Source: Paraburkholderia ginsengiterrae
GTDB taxonomy: Bacteria > Pseudomonadota > Gammaproteobacteria > Burkholderiales > Burkholderiaceae
Reading direction: 5' to 3'
DNA length: 64,000 nucleotides
Assembly: GCF_001645125.1 (NCBI RefSeq)
Contig: NZ_LXKA01000110.1
Span: forward strand, 124,001 to 188,000
Part shown: positions 17,299 through 28,547 of the stretch, piece after piece
Numbering within the stretch: the stretch's first letter is position 1
Layout: each line of letters opens with the position of its first letter
Program-made: the position numbers and the translations under genes
Notes under the pieces: model-generated
Databases searched by the model: none
Told to the model about the DNA's origin: nothing
Seen by the model: only the letters and a program-made list of their open reading frames with translations

Positions 17299-18138
17299 TC
17301 ACTCGACCTTCACGCCCTTCAGCGATTCTTTGGCGGGCGGATATTCGAGCTTCAGTGCCGCGAACGTGCGCAACAGCAGCTCGGCCACCATCAGATTGCG
17401 ATGCGTCTTGGAGTCGGCCGGAATCACGTACCACGGCGCGTATTCGGTCGAGGTCGCGGCGAGCGCGTCACGATACGCCGCCTGATATTTGTCCCACTGC
17501 TTGCGCGCTTCGAGATCGGAGACGTCGAACTTCCAGTGCTTGTTGGGATCGTCGATACGCGCCTGCAGACGCGCGCGCTGCTCGTCTTTCGAAATGTGCA
17601 GCATGCATTTGACGATGGCCGTGCCGCTATCGGCAAGCAGCGCTTCGAACTGGCGAATGTGGCGGCAGCGTTGCTCGAAGCCCTTCGCATCGAGCGTGCC
17701 GAGCACGGTGGGCACCAGCAGATCTTCGTAATGGCTGCGGTTGAAGATGGTCAGCTCGCCCGCGGCAGGCGCCTGCGCATGCACTCGCCAGAGAAAGTCG
17801 TGCGCCACCTCGACAGGCGTCGGCGCCTTGAACGGCACGATGCGCAAACCGAGCGGGTCGACTTCATGAAACACCGCGCGGATCGTGCCGTCCTTGCCGC
17901 TCGTGTCCATGCCCTGCAGCACCAGCAACACACGGCGCTTCTGTTGCGCGTGCAGGCACTCCTGCTGAGTGTCGAGCGTCGCGCCGATCTCCGACAGACG
18001 CGCCTTGTCAGCATCTTTCGCACCGCTCGAAAATGGCTTGGAAGACGGGTCGAAATCGTCGAGCGAGAATTTGCCTGGTTTCTTGTCTTCGTCGAAAAAC
18101 GGCACGCGGAAATCGTCGAGCTCAGGTTGTTTCGCCAT
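17299..18138 (-). CDS. Polyphosphate kinase 2 family protein
   Basis: A 279-residue PPK2-type phosphotransferase that moves phosphate between polyphosphate and nucleotides. Walker A is GMDTSGKDG (76-84); the conserved NRSHYED and lid residues follow, then QWDKYQAAYRDAL and PWYVIPADSKTHRN, as in PPK2 proteins. The direction (ADP or AMP phosphorylation versus polyP synthesis) depends on class and cannot be fixed here. ATG 18138 is preferred over the in-frame GTG two codons earlier because GGAG lies 7 bases upstream. Polyphosphate enzymes often support stress survival, but the neighbours do not specify this. Confidence 0.9.
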   Translation of the reverse strand: MAKQPELDDFRVPFFDEDKKPGKFSLDDFDPSSKPFSSGAKDADKARLSEIGATLDTQQECLHAQQKRRVLLVLQGMDTSGKDGTIRAVFHEVDPLGLRIVPFKAPTPVEVAHDFLWRVHAQAPAAGELTIFNRSHYEDLLVPTVLGTLDAKGFEQRCRHIRQFEALLADSGTAIVKCMLHISKDEQRARLQARIDDPNKHWKFDVSDLEARKQWDKYQAAYRDALAATSTEYAPWYVIPADSKTHRNLMVAELLLRTFAALKLEYPPAKESLKGVKVE

Positions 18139-18182
18139 CCACACACTCCGTTATCTGCGTTTAAACGGGCCCGCAAAATGAA

Positions 18183-18221
18183 ACGGGCCGTTGCCCCACT
18201 TTCGTTTCCGGCAACAGCCCG
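18183..18221 (-). terminator. Terminator of the gatCAB operon
   Basis: ACGGGC-C-GTTGCC (18183-18195) pairs with GGCAAC-A-GCCCGT (18209-18221), with one internal mismatch. On the minus strand the stem is followed by a T-rich stretch (18182 downwards). Confidence 0.8.
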
Positions 18222-18262
18222 TGTTGACTAAAGCATGACTACTTTAGCCGTGCTACTTCTGC

Positions 18263-19738
18263 TCAGGACAGCTTCTTCTTCAGCAGTTCGTTCACCTGCG
18301 CCGGATTGGCTTTGCCCTTGGTCGCCTTCATGGCCTGGCCGATCAGCGCGTTGAACGCCTTTTCCTTGCCGGCGCGGAATTCTTCGACCGACTTCTGGTT
18401 CGCGGCGAGCACTTCGTCGATGATCGCTTCAAGCGCGCCGGTATCCGAAATCTGCTTCAAGCCCTTCGCTTCGATGATGCGATCGGCGGCGGCTTCGTCA
18501 GTGGCCTTCTCTTCCCAGATCGCGAGGAAAATTTCCTTGGCAATCTTGTTGGAGATCGTGCCGTCGGCAATGCGTTGCAGCAGCAGCGCGAGTTGCGCGG
18601 ACGACACCGGGCTGGCGGCAATTTCCAGGCTCTCGCGATTCAGTTGCGAAGACACTTCGCCCATCAGCCAGTTAGCCGCGGCCTTCGCGTTGGCCGGGCC
18701 GACCTTGCTCACCACCGCTTCGTAGTACGCCGCCATGTCCTTGCTCGACGTCAGCACGTTGGCGTCGTACGGCGTGAGGCCGTACTGCGACACGAAGCGC
18801 TGCTGAATCGCTTCCGGCAATTCCGGCATGTCGCGCTTCACACGCGCGACCCATTCCGCGTCGATCACGAGCGGCATCAGGTCGGGATCGGGGAAATAGC
18901 GGTAGTCGTGCGCGTCTTCCTTGCTGCGCATGGAGCGCGTTTCGCGCTTGTCCGGGTCGTACAGACGCGTTTCCTGCACCACGGTGCCGCCGTCTTCGAT
19001 CAATTCGATCTGACGGCGCACTTCGTACTGAATCGCTTCTTCGAGAAAGCGGAACGAGTTCAGGTTCTTGATCTCGGCACGCGTGCCGAATTCCACCTGG
19101 CCGACCGGACGCACCGACACGTTCGCATCGCAACGGAACGAGCCTTCCTGCATGTTGCCGTCGCAGATGCCGAGCCACGTGACGAGCGTGTGCAGCGTTT
19201 TCGCGTACGCCACCGCCTCCGCCGCGCTGCGCATTTCCGGCTCGGTGACGATTTCGAGCAGCGGCGTGCCGGCGCGATTCAGGTCGATGCCCGTCATGCC
19301 CGCGAAGTCTTCGTGCAGCGACTTGCCCGCGTCTTCCTCGAGGTGGGCGCGGGTGAGGTTGACGACCTTCTCGTACGCTTCCTTGCCCGCCTTTTCATTG
19401 GCCGGCACCTGAATCGTCACCTGCCCGCCCTGCACGACGGGAATTTCATACTGGCTGATCTGATAGCCCTTCGGCAGATCGGGGTAGAAATAATTCTTGC
19501 GCGCGAAGATGCTGCGCGGCGCGACCGTCGCGCCGATCGCGAGGCCGAACTGGATCGCGCGCTCGACGGCGCCGCGGTTCATCACCGGCAGCGTGCCCGG
19601 CAACGCCAGATCGACGGGGCTGGCTTGCGTGTTCGGCTCGGCCCCGAACTGCGTGGAGGTGCCCGAGAAAATCTTCGATTGAGTCGACAGTTGCGCGTGG
19701 GTCTCCAGACCGATCACGACTTCCCATTGCTTGGCCAT
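18263..19738 (-). CDS. gatB: Asp-tRNA(Asn)/Glu-tRNA(Gln) amidotransferase subunit B
   Basis: A 491-residue GatB, which phosphorylates the mischarged aminoacyl-tRNA and transfers ammonia to form Gln-tRNA or Asn-tRNA. It starts [17 protein letters not shown]; the catalytic cradle holds FCNQGASP-equivalent residues near 30-45, the block [20 protein letters not shown] near 80-100, and a C-terminal YqeY-type tail. The ATG at 19738 is chosen over a GTG three codons earlier because GGAG is well placed before it. It follows gatA in the order gatC-gatA-gatB. Confidence 0.97.
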   Translation of the reverse strand: MAKQWEVVIGLETHAQLSTQSKIFSGTSTQFGAEPNTQASPVDLALPGTLPVMNRGAVERAIQFGLAIGATVAPRSIFARKNYFYPDLPKGYQISQYEIPVVQGGQVTIQVPANEKAGKEAYEKVVNLTRAHLEEDAGKSLHEDFAGMTGIDLNRAGTPLLEIVTEPEMRSAAEAVAYAKTLHTLVTWLGICDGNMQEGSFRCDANVSVRPVGQVEFGTRAEIKNLNSFRFLEEAIQYEVRRQIELIEDGGTVVQETRLYDPDKRETRSMRSKEDAHDYRYFPDPDLMPLVIDAEWVARVKRDMPELPEAIQQRFVSQYGLTPYDANVLTSSKDMAAYYEAVVSKVGPANAKAAANWLMGEVSSQLNRESLEIAASPVSSAQLALLLQRIADGTISNKIAKEIFLAIWEEKATDEAAADRIIEAKGLKQISDTGALEAIIDEVLAANQKSVEEFRAGKEKAFNALIGQAMKATKGKANPAQVNELLKKKLS

Positions 19739-19743
19739 GGTGC

Positions 19744-21231
19744 TCACACTCCTGCCGGCGCTTTGCGGTGCCAGTCGGTCGCGCGCTGGAACGCGTCGGC
19801 CACCTGCAGCATCCGGGCTTCATTGAAATAGTTGCCGATGATCTGCAAACCCACCGGACGCTGCGCATTCGCACCGGCGCCGAAGCCGCACGGCACGCTC
19901 ATGCCCGGCAAGCCGGCAAGACTCACCGACAGCGTGTAGATGTCGGCCAGATACATCTGCACCGGGTCGTCGCCCTTCGCGCCGAGATCCCACGCCACCG
20001 ACGGCGCCACCGGTCCCATGATCACGTCGCACTGCTTGAACGCTTCCTGGAAGTCCTGCGCAATGATGCGGCGGATCTTCTGCGCCTGCAGGTAGTACGC
20101 GTCGTAGTAGCCGTGCGACAGCACGTAAGCGCCAACCAGAATGCGGCGCTTGACTTCCGGACCGAAACCTTCTGCACGCGACTTCTTGTACATGTCCTGC
20201 AGATCGCGATATTCCGCGGCGCGGTGGCCGAAGCGCACGCCGTCGAAACGCGACAGGTTCGACGAAGCCTCCGCCGGCGCGATCACGTAGTACACCGGGA
20301 TCGACAGCTCGGTTTTCGGCAGCGAGACTTCCACCAGCGTGGCGCCGAGCGCTTCGTATTGTTTGAGCGCGGCGTCGATCGCAGCACGCACGTCGTCGGC
20401 GAGGCCGGCGCCGAAATATTCTTTCGGCAGGCCGATGCGCAGGCCGGCGAGCGGCTTGCCGGCACCGTCTTCTTTCCACTGCTTGCCGAGGTAGCGCGTG
20501 TAGTCTTCGTCGTCGCGCACGAGGCTGGTCGAATCGCGCTCGTCGAACCCGGCCATGGCGTTGAGCAGCGTGGCGCAATCCGCGGCGCTTTGCGCCATCG
20601 GACCACCCTGATCCAGCGACGACGCGAACGCGATCATGCCGTAACGCGACACACGGCCATAGGTCGGCTTGATGCCGGTGATACCGGAGAACGACGCCGG
20701 CTGACGGATCGAGCCGCCGGTATCCGTGCCGGTCGCGGCAGGCGCGAGTCGCGCGGCCACCGCCGCAGCGGAGCCGCCCGACGAACCGCCCGGCACAGCC
20801 TGACGATCCCACGGATTCTGCACCGGGCCAAAGTACGAATTCTCGTTGGACGAGCCCATCGCGAACTCGTCCATATTGGTCTTGCCCACGCACACCATGC
20901 CGGCGTTCTGCAGACGCGCGACCACGGTCGCGTCGAACGGGCTCGCGTAGTTCGCCAGCATCTTCGAGCCGGCGGTGGAGCGCCAGCCCTGGGTGACGAA
21001 CACGTCTTTGTGCGCGATCGGCAGGCCGACCAGCGGGCCGGCGTGGCCGGCATGCAGCAGCGCGTCCGCGGCTTTCGCCTGGGCCAGCGTCAGATCGGGA
21101 TCGACCTGGATGAACGCGTTCAGGCTGTTGGCCGCGTCGATCCGCTTCAGATAGAGCTGCGCCAGTTCGACTGCGGAGCATTCCTTGGCCGCCAGTGCGG
21201 CACGCAGTTCGGTCAAACTTTTTTCATGCAT
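19744..21231 (-). CDS. gatA: Asp-tRNA(Asn)/Glu-tRNA(Gln) amidotransferase subunit A
   Basis: A 495-residue amidase-signature enzyme that frees ammonia from glutamine for the GatB reaction. The Ser-cis-Ser-Lys triad is visible: the lysine in [10 protein letters not shown], then [27 protein letters not shown] reads as the signature loop. The length is normal for the family. The stop is 5 bases before the gatB ATG, and gatC ends 31 bases upstream of this start. The GatCAB operon implies indirect Gln-tRNA or Asn-tRNA synthesis in this organism. Confidence 0.97.
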   Translation of the reverse strand: MHEKSLTELRAALAAKECSAVELAQLYLKRIDAANSLNAFIQVDPDLTLAQAKAADALLHAGHAGPLVGLPIAHKDVFVTQGWRSTAGSKMLANYASPFDATVVARLQNAGMVCVGKTNMDEFAMGSSNENSYFGPVQNPWDRQAVPGGSSGGSAAAVAARLAPAATGTDTGGSIRQPASFSGITGIKPTYGRVSRYGMIAFASSLDQGGPMAQSAADCATLLNAMAGFDERDSTSLVRDDEDYTRYLGKQWKEDGAGKPLAGLRIGLPKEYFGAGLADDVRAAIDAALKQYEALGATLVEVSLPKTELSIPVYYVIAPAEASSNLSRFDGVRFGHRAAEYRDLQDMYKKSRAEGFGPEVKRRILVGAYVLSHGYYDAYYLQAQKIRRIIAQDFQEAFKQCDVIMGPVAPSVAWDLGAKGDDPVQMYLADIYTLSVSLAGLPGMSVPCGFGAGANAQRPVGLQIIGNYFNEARMLQVADAFQRATDWHRKAPAGV

Positions 21232-21262
21232 TGCGTTTTATCCTGTGCTTGATGCGCGGTTC

Positions 21263-21562
21263 TTATTCGATCACTTTCGGCACGAGGTACAAGCCTTCCT
21301 GCACGGCCGGCGCCGGGCGCTGGAAAGCTTCGCGTTCGACGGTTTCGGTTACCGCGTCGTCACGCAGACGCAGCGCGACGTCTTCGATCTGCTCGATCGG
21401 GTGGGCAAGCGGCGCGACGCCGGTGGTATCGACTGCCTGCATTTGCTCGACGAGGCCGAAAAAGTCGTTGAGCTGGGCAAGCGTGTGCTCAGCGTCGGCG
21501 TCGGCCAGTTCGAGCCGCGCGAGATGCGCGATGCGTTTAACATCGGTCAGGGTCAGAGCCAT
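21263..21562 (-). CDS. gatC: Asp-tRNA(Asn)/Glu-tRNA(Gln) amidotransferase subunit C
   Basis: A 99-residue GatC that stabilises the GatA-GatB complex. The N-terminus [19 protein letters not shown] and the C-terminal [10 protein letters not shown] and LVPKVIE are typical. The start at 21562 is the only family-consistent one; the frame is open well upstream toward mreB without conserved sequence. First gene of the operon, divergent from mreB. Confidence 0.95.
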   Translation of the reverse strand: MALTLTDVKRIAHLARLELADADAEHTLAQLNDFFGLVEQMQAVDTTGVAPLAHPIEQIEDVALRLRDDAVTETVEREAFQRPAPAVQEGLYLVPKVIE

Positions 21563-21942
21563 GCAGTCACCGGAAAATGTGGTGGACCGCCGCAACGTGA
21601 AAAAAACAATGCTGCGACAGTGGGTTACGACACTGGAGGAAGACCTCGAAAAAGGGGTCAGCGGCGGCAAAAAGTGCCGTCCGTTTCCTTCAAAACATCC
21701 AAAATTATAAGGTATCATTACGCGTTCGACCCAAACCCGGACCGACTTACGAAGGCCTTTCTGAACTGTTCCCAACGATAGTTCGGAATTTTCTGACCTG
21801 GCTTTGCATCGGCCTCCGGTAGACTCCCTCGCAGCTTCAAGTTCCTGTGGCGCCACTTTCGCCCGGCTGAAGCTGTTATTTTTTCCGCTGCCGCCCTGCG
21901 CATACGGTGCGAGGCCCGGCTCCAAGCGAGACAGGATTTTGA
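21563..21942. other. 380-bp divergent promoter region between gatC and mreB
   Basis: No gene seen. On the minus strand a perfect TATAAT lies at 21704-21709 (142 nt before gatC) with a poor -35. On the plus strand TATCAT lies at 21713-21718 (about 225 nt before mreB), with TTCAAA 18 bp upstream. The two -10 elements sit 4 bases apart, so the divergent promoters probably interfere. The mreB leader would be long. Confidence 0.45.
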
Positions 21943-22986
<1,044 letters not shown>

Positions 22987-23142
22987 GCGAGCCCGTCTCC
23001 ATGTCAGTAGCGCGGATCTGGCAAACGGCCCCTTGCGGACCGGTTTGCCGTTGGCTGGGCCTGCCAGCCTCCGCGCGCTGAAGGCGCGTCTCATCGCGCG
23101 CGCCGCCGTCTCACCCAACCGCTCACGCCCCCGGCGCCGACC

Positions 23143-24255
23143 ATGGAATACAGTCCGCCGCCCCTGTTCAAGCAAGGCCCGTCGGCACTCGCACGACTCG
23201 TATTTTTCGTCGTGCTGGCGCTCGCCCTGCTGATCTCCGACGCACGCTTCAAAACGCTCGAAATCGTTCGCGGCTTGCTCGGCGCGGGTCTTTATCCGTT
23301 GCAGCGCGCGGCGCTCGTGCCGCGCGACATCTTCGTGGGCGCCGCCGACGTGGCCGTGACCAGCGCCACGCTGCGCAGCGAAAACGACAAGCTGCGCGCC
23401 AAAGACCTGCAGCTTTCACAGCAAGCCAACACGGCCGCCGAACTGGCTGCTGAAAACACGCATTTGCGCGCACTGCTGCAATTGTCGGAACGCTCCACCA
23501 CGCAATCGCTGCCCGCCGAAATCCAGTACGACACACGCGACCCTTTCACGCAAAAAGTGGTCATTGGCCGCGGTGCGCAGCAAGGCATCCAGAACGGTTC
23601 ACCCGTCGTCAACGAAGACGGCGTGATCGGTCAGGTAACGCGCGTATTTCCGATGCAGGCTGAAGTGACGCTGCTGACGGACAAGGATCAGGCTGTGCCC
23701 GTGCAGATCGTGCGCACCGGTTTGCGCAGCGTGATTTACGGCACGCCGAAGGGCGACACGCTCGATCTGCGCTTCGTGCCGATCAGCGGCGACGTCCAGA
23801 CCGGCGACGAACTCGTCACCAGCGGGCTCGACGGAGTCTATCCGCCGGGGTTGCCGGTCGCCAAGGTGGTGCGGGTCGACAAACAGGCCGACACGGCGTT
23901 CGCGCGCGTGGTCTGCCTGCCGATCGCGCCGGTACGCGGCGCCCGCCAGTTGCTGGTGCTGCACTACGTGAACAATATTCCGCCACGGCCGGCCGAAGAG
24001 CCCGACGCCGCTACGGTAGCCAAGGACGCGAAGGCGAAAAAGGGCGGCAAGCCGGCCGATAGCAAGGCCGCGGCGGACAAGCCGGCGACCGACAAAGCCG
24101 CAGCAGCGAAGCCGGCGGACAAGCCCGCGGCCGCCAAGCCCGCCGACAAAGCTCCGGCCAAACCGGCGGCAGCGGAGAAGAAATCCTCCGCCGAGAAGAA
24201 ACCGGCCGCTGAGAAAACCGCGAAGCCGCAAGCCACGCCGGGGGCCCAGCCATGA
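23143..24255 (+). CDS. mreC: Rod shape-determining protein MreC with a long charged C-terminal tail
   Basis: A 370-residue bitopic protein. One membrane segment (about 16-32) is followed by a coiled coil (about 75-113) and the MreC beta-domain (about 120-276). It scaffolds the elongasome in the periplasm and activates PBP2. Residues 281-370 form a tail made almost only of Ala, Lys, Pro, Asp and Glu with KPAADKPA-like repeats. E. coli MreC lacks such a tail. Its stop overlaps the mreD start (ATGA). Confidence 0.96.
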   Translation: MEYSPPPLFKQGPSALARLVFFVVLALALLISDARFKTLEIVRGLLGAGLYPLQRAALVPRDIFVGAADVAVTSATLRSENDKLRAKDLQLSQQANTAAELAAENTHLRALLQLSERSTTQSLPAEIQYDTRDPFTQKVVIGRGAQQGIQNGSPVVNEDGVIGQVTRVFPMQAEVTLLTDKDQAVPVQIVRTGLRSVIYGTPKGDTLDLRFVPISGDVQTGDELVTSGLDGVYPPGLPVAKVVRVDKQADTAFARVVCLPIAPVRGARQLLVLHYVNNIPPRPAEEPDAATVAKDAKAKKGGKPADSKAAADKPATDKAAAAKPADKPAAAKPADKAPAKPAAAEKKSSAEKKPAAEKTAKPQATPGAQP

Positions 24256-24764
24256 ACCGTCCGCAATACATTCTGCAGCCGGTCAATCCGTACTTCATCT
24301 CGTTCAGCCTCGCCGCGGCGTTCCTGCTGAACCTGATGCCGTGGGGGCGCCTCGCCGGGGTGCCCGACTTCGTGGCGCTCGTCCTGCTGTTCTGGAACGT
24401 GCACCAGCCGCGCAAGGTCGGTATGGGGATCGCGTTTTTTCTCGGTCTGCTGATGGACGTTCACAACGCCAGCCTGCTCGGCGAGCACGCGCTGGCGTAT
24501 ACGTTGTTGTCGTACGGCGCGATTACGATCCACCGCCGGGTGCTGTGGATGTCGCTCGGCGTGCAGACCTTCGCGGTCATGCCGCTCCTCGTGGTCGCGC
24601 AACTGGTGCCGTTCGTGATCCGTTTGCTAACGGGCGCGGCGTTTCCGGGCTGGGGTTATCTGATCGACGGTTTTGTCGAAGCCGCGCTGTGGCCGGTTGC
24701 CAGCGTGCTGCTCCTGATGCCGCAGCGCCGCCCGGCCGATCCGGACGATACGCGGCCGATTTGA
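24252..24764 (+). CDS. mreD: Rod shape-determining protein MreD
   Basis: A 170-residue integral membrane protein with about five hydrophobic segments, including YFISFSLAAAFLLNLMPWG and the block GIAFFLGLLMDVHNASLLGEHAL, which is characteristic of MreD. It partners with MreC in the elongasome. The start overlaps mreC by 4 bases. The gap to mrdA is 139 bases. Confidence 0.95.
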   Translation: MNRPQYILQPVNPYFISFSLAAAFLLNLMPWGRLAGVPDFVALVLLFWNVHQPRKVGMGIAFFLGLLMDVHNASLLGEHALAYTLLSYGAITIHRRVLWMSLGVQTFAVMPLLVVAQLVPFVIRLLTGAAFPGWGYLIDGFVEAALWPVASVLLLMPQRRPADPDDTRPI

Positions 24765-24903
24765 TCCCGCCTCGGGCCCGCCGGCCATCCAGCGCATGCG
24801 CGTGGCCGGCCCGCTCGACGCATATCGCTGTTCATGCCTTCCGGTTCCGGCCGGAATAGGCGCACACTCATGATGGCCGTCACCCGGCCTTTTGCAGAAT
24901 CGC

Positions 24904-27264
24904 ATGACCGAATTCAAGGACACTCAGCAACAGCTCTCGAAGTTCCGCGTGCGCGTCGCGGCGGCGGGCCTGTTCGTGTTCGTCTGCTTCGGGCTGATCG
25001 GTTTCCGCTTCCTGTTCCTGCAGGTCTGGCACTACAGCAAATACTCGCTGCAGGCGGACGAGAACCGCATTTCCGTCGCGCCGATCGTACCGAACCGCGG
25101 CATCATCACCGATCGCAACGGCGTGGTGCTGGCCAAGAACTACTCGGCCTACACGCTCGAAATTACGCCGTCGAAGCTGAACGACTCGCTCGAAAACGTC
25201 ATCGACAACCTGGCCACGGTCATCTCGATCGACGCGCGTGATCGCCGCCGCTTCAAGAAGCTGCAGGAAGACTCGAAGAACTTCGAGAGCCTGCCGATCC
25301 GCACCCGCCTGACCGACGACGAAGTCGCGCGCTTCACCGCACAGCGCTTCCGCTTTCCCGGCGTGGAAGTGCGGGCGCGCCTGTTCCGCCAATATCCGCT
25401 CGGGCCGACCGCAGCGCACGTGATCGGCTACATCGGGCGGATTTCGCAGCGCGACCAGGATCGCATCGACGACGCCAGCGACCAGAACGACAGCGATCCG
25501 GATCACTACGATCCGCGTCTGGACGCGAACAACTACAAGGGCACGGACTACATCGGCAAGATCGGCGTCGAGCAGAGTTATGAAACCGAGTTGCACGGCC
25601 AGACCGGTTTCGAGGAAGTGGAAGTGACCGCCGGCGGGCGGCCTGTGCGCACGTTGTCGCGCACGCAGGCAACGCCCGGCAACAATCTCGTGCTGTCGCT
25701 CGACATCGGGCTGCAGCAGGTCGCGGAACAGGCCTTTGCCGGCCGCCGCGGCGCGCTGGTCGCAATCGAACCGGCCACGGGCGACGTGCTCGCTTTCGTG
25801 TCGGCACCGAGCTTCGATCCGAATTCGTTCGTCGACGGCATCGACCAGCAGACCTGGGACGAGCTCAACAATTCGCCGGATCACCCGCTGCTGAACCGGC
25901 CGTTGCACGGCACCTATCCGCCGGGCTCGACGTACAAGCCGTTCATGGCGCTCGCCGCGTTGACGCTCCATAAGCGCACGCCGAGCTGGGGCTTCCAGGA
26001 TCCGGGCTCGTACACGTTCGGCGGCCACACGTTCCGCAACGACGTGCGCTCAGGCCAGGGCTGGGTCGACATGAACCGCGCGATCGTGGTGTCGAACGAC
26101 ACGTATTTCTACATGCTCGCGCACGATCTCGGCGTGAACAATATCGCCAACTTCATGAAGCCGTGGGGCTTCGGCCAGATCACCGGCATCGATATTTCGG
26201 GCGAAGCGCGCGGCATCCTGCCGTCCACGGAATGGAAGCGCAAGGCGTACCGCAAGCCCGAGCAGCAGCGCTGGTACGAAGGTGAAACGATCAGCCTCGG
26301 CATTGGCCAGGGCTATAACTCGTTCACCATTCTTCAGCTCGCTCACGCTACGGCGACGCTCGCGAACAACGGCGTCGTGATGAAGCCGCACCTCGTGCGC
26401 GACATCGAAAACCCGATCACGAAGGACACCCGTGCGGTCGTGCGCGATCCGAGCGACAAGATCGCGGTGAAGCAATCGGACATCGACATCATCAAGCGTG
26501 CAATGGAAGGGGTCGTGACCAACGGTACCGCGTCGAAGCTGTTCATCGGCGCGCCGTATCAGGCGGCCGGCAAGACCGGGACTGCGCAGGTTTACTCGCT
26601 GCAAGGCCAGAATTACAAGGGCCACGCGATCGCCGAGCATCTGCGCGACCACGCGCTGTTCATCGCCTTCGCGCCGGTCGACAACCCCAAGATCGCGCTC
26701 GCCCTGATCGTCGAGAACGGCGGCTGGGGCGCGGAAGCGGCGGGGCCGATCGCGCGGCGCGTGCTTGACTACTACCTCGTCGGCAAGAACAAGCCGGGTG
26801 CCCAGGAGGCTGCGGTAGCGGCCGCTGCGTCCGCGACCGAGGATGCATCCGCGCCGGAAGTTGGCGGCGCTCCCACGCCTCAGGATGCGGCGCAGCCGGT
26901 CAAGGTCGCAGCAGGCTACACCGCGTTGCCGATGCCGGGTGCGGCCTCGGCAGCGGCGGCTGCTTCTGCGGCTGCAGCGGCGTCAGCTGCAGCCGTGTCA
27001 GATAACGCCGCCGCGTCCGCGCCAGCGGCCGTCACGGCGACAGCCGCGTCGGGTGCGTCAGCAGCCGTGGCCGCGTCTGGCTCCGCGGCGGCCAGGAATC
27101 CGGCGTCGCGCAAATCCGGTGCCCCGCATAAACCCCGTCCGGCCAGCGAGCCGGCGCCGAGCGCCGCCGCACGCTCCGAAAGAAATCCCCTTGGACAGCC
27201 GGGGGATGACGGTACTCAGTCCACCTCGCCACGCCAGCCGGTTTCCGGCGGCATCGACGAGTAA
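24904..27264 (+). CDS. mrdA: Penicillin-binding protein 2 (peptidoglycan D,D-transpeptidase), C-terminally extended
   Basis: A 786-residue class B PBP that cross-links peptidoglycan during cell elongation with RodA. One membrane anchor lies at 16-40, a pedestal domain at about 55-240, and the transpeptidase domain at about 260-628. Active-site motifs are S342-T-Y-K345, S397-N-D399 and K557-T-G559. After residue 630 comes a tail of about 155 residues, mostly Ala with Ser, Pro and Val, then a basic segment; other PBP2 proteins end soon after the transpeptidase domain. ATG 24904 is used; an in-frame TTG four codons earlier is less likely. Confidence 0.95.
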   Translation: MTEFKDTQQQLSKFRVRVAAAGLFVFVCFGLIGFRFLFLQVWHYSKYSLQADENRISVAPIVPNRGIITDRNGVVLAKNYSAYTLEITPSKLNDSLENVIDNLATVISIDARDRRRFKKLQEDSKNFESLPIRTRLTDDEVARFTAQRFRFPGVEVRARLFRQYPLGPTAAHVIGYIGRISQRDQDRIDDASDQNDSDPDHYDPRLDANNYKGTDYIGKIGVEQSYETELHGQTGFEEVEVTAGGRPVRTLSRTQATPGNNLVLSLDIGLQQVAEQAFAGRRGALVAIEPATGDVLAFVSAPSFDPNSFVDGIDQQTWDELNNSPDHPLLNRPLHGTYPPGSTYKPFMALAALTLHKRTPSWGFQDPGSYTFGGHTFRNDVRSGQGWVDMNRAIVVSNDTYFYMLAHDLGVNNIANFMKPWGFGQITGIDISGEARGILPSTEWKRKAYRKPEQQRWYEGETISLGIGQGYNSFTILQLAHATATLANNGVVMKPHLVRDIENPITKDTRAVVRDPSDKIAVKQSDIDIIKRAMEGVVTNGTASKLFIGAPYQAAGKTGTAQVYSLQGQNYKGHAIAEHLRDHALFIAFAPVDNPKIALALIVENGGWGAEAAGPIARRVLDYYLVGKNKPGAQEAAVAAAASATEDASAPEVGGAPTPQDAAQPVKVAAGYTALPMPGAASAAAAASAAAAASAAAVSDNAAASAPAAVTATAASGASAAVAASGSAAARNPASRKSGAPHKPRPASEPAPSAAARSERNPLGQPGDDGTQSTSPRQPVSGGIDE

Positions 27265-27274
27265 GGAGAAAGGC

Positions 27275-28423
27275 ATGCAATTCGACAAGCGCGCCGTGCT
27301 CGACCGCATCAAGCAAATGTTCGCGGGCTTCGACCGCCCGCTGGCTTTGATCGTTTTTCTGCTGCTGTGCGTCAGCATTGTCACGCTGTACAGCGCGAGC
27401 CTGGACGTCCCCGGCCGCGTGGAAGACCAGTTGCGCAACATCTTGCTGACGTTCGTGCTGATGTGGGGGCTCGCCAATGTGCCGCCCACCACGCTGATGC
27501 GCTTCGCGGTCCCGCTCTATACATTCGGGATCGCATTACTGGTCGCGGTGGCGCTATTCGGCCTCACGCGCAAGGGTGCGAAGCGCTGGATAAATGTCGG
27601 CGTGGTGATCCAGCCGTCGGAGATCCTGAAGATCGCCACACCGTTGATGCTTGCCTGGTACTACCAGCGGCGCGAAGGCGTGATGCGCTGGTACGACTAC
27701 CTGGTCGGTTTCGTGATCCTCGCCGTGCCGGTTGGTTTGATCGCCAAGCAGCCTGACCTCGGTACCGCAGTGCTGGTGTTCGCGGCCGGCCTCTTCGTGA
27801 TTTACTTCGCGGGCCTGAGCTTCAAGCTGATCGTGCCGGTGCTGATCGCGGGCGTGATCGCGGTCGCCTCGATCGCAGCGTTTCAGGTCAAGATCTGTCA
27901 GCCCGAAGTGCAATGGCCGCTGATGCATGATTATCAGAAGCACCGCATCTGCACGCTGCTCGACCCCACCTCCGACCCGCTCGGCAAGGGCTTTCACACC
28001 ATCCAGGCGGTGATTGCGATCGGCTCGGGCGGTCCGCTCGGCAAGGGCTGGCTCAAGGGCACTCAGGCGCATCTGGAGTTCATCCCCGAAAAGCACACCG
28101 ACTTTATTTTCGCGGTGTTTTCTGAAGAGTTCGGGCTCGCGGGCGGTGTCGTGCTGCTCACGCTCTACATGCTATTGATCGCGCGCGGACTGTATATCGC
28201 GGCCAATGGCGCGACGCTTTTCGGGCGCTTGCTGGCCGGCTCGCTGACCATGGCATTCTTCACCTACGCGTTCGTCAATATCGGCATGGTGAGCGGGATC
28301 TTGCCGGTGGTCGGTGTGCCGTTGCCGTTCATGAGTTATGGCGGCACTGCGCTGACAACACTGGGGGTCGCGGTCGGCCTCATCATGAGCATCGCACGGC
28401 AGAAGCGGTTGATGCAGAGTTAG
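27275..28423 (+). CDS. rodA: Peptidoglycan glycosyltransferase RodA
   Basis: A 382-residue SEDS-family membrane enzyme with about ten transmembrane segments that polymerises lipid II into glycan strands for elongation. Conserved SEDS stretches include GAKRWINVGVVIQPSEILKIATPL, the block KQPDLGTAVLVF with the catalytic aspartate region, and PFMSYGGTALTTLGVAVGLIMS near the C-terminus. ATG 27275 has a strong AAGGAGAAAGG upstream. It follows mrdA by 10 bases and closes the operon. Confidence 0.97.
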   Translation: MQFDKRAVLDRIKQMFAGFDRPLALIVFLLLCVSIVTLYSASLDVPGRVEDQLRNILLTFVLMWGLANVPPTTLMRFAVPLYTFGIALLVAVALFGLTRKGAKRWINVGVVIQPSEILKIATPLMLAWYYQRREGVMRWYDYLVGFVILAVPVGLIAKQPDLGTAVLVFAAGLFVIYFAGLSFKLIVPVLIAGVIAVASIAAFQVKICQPEVQWPLMHDYQKHRICTLLDPTSDPLGKGFHTIQAVIAIGSGGPLGKGWLKGTQAHLEFIPEKHTDFIFAVFSEEFGLAGGVVLLTLYMLLIARGLYIAANGATLFGRLLAGSLTMAFFTYAFVNIGMVSGILPVVGVPLPFMSYGGTALTTLGVAVGLIMSIARQKRLMQS

Positions 28424-28499
28424 TGCGGCAAGATCAGGTCGCCGCCGACAGGTCAAAGCTTGCCGGGCGGGGCTTGAAACAAGACTCAACAAACATGAA

Positions 28500-28530
28500 A
28501 AAGGGGCGCACCGTCGGGAGCGCCCCTTTT
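28500..28530. terminator. Bidirectional terminator after rodA
   Basis: A 10-bp stem AAAGGGGCGC (28500-28509) with GCGCCCCTTT (28520-28529). A and T runs flank it on both sides, serving rodA (+) and the Sel1-repeat gene (-). Confidence 0.9.
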
Positions 28531-28547
28531 GTCTTTGCTGCGTGTCT

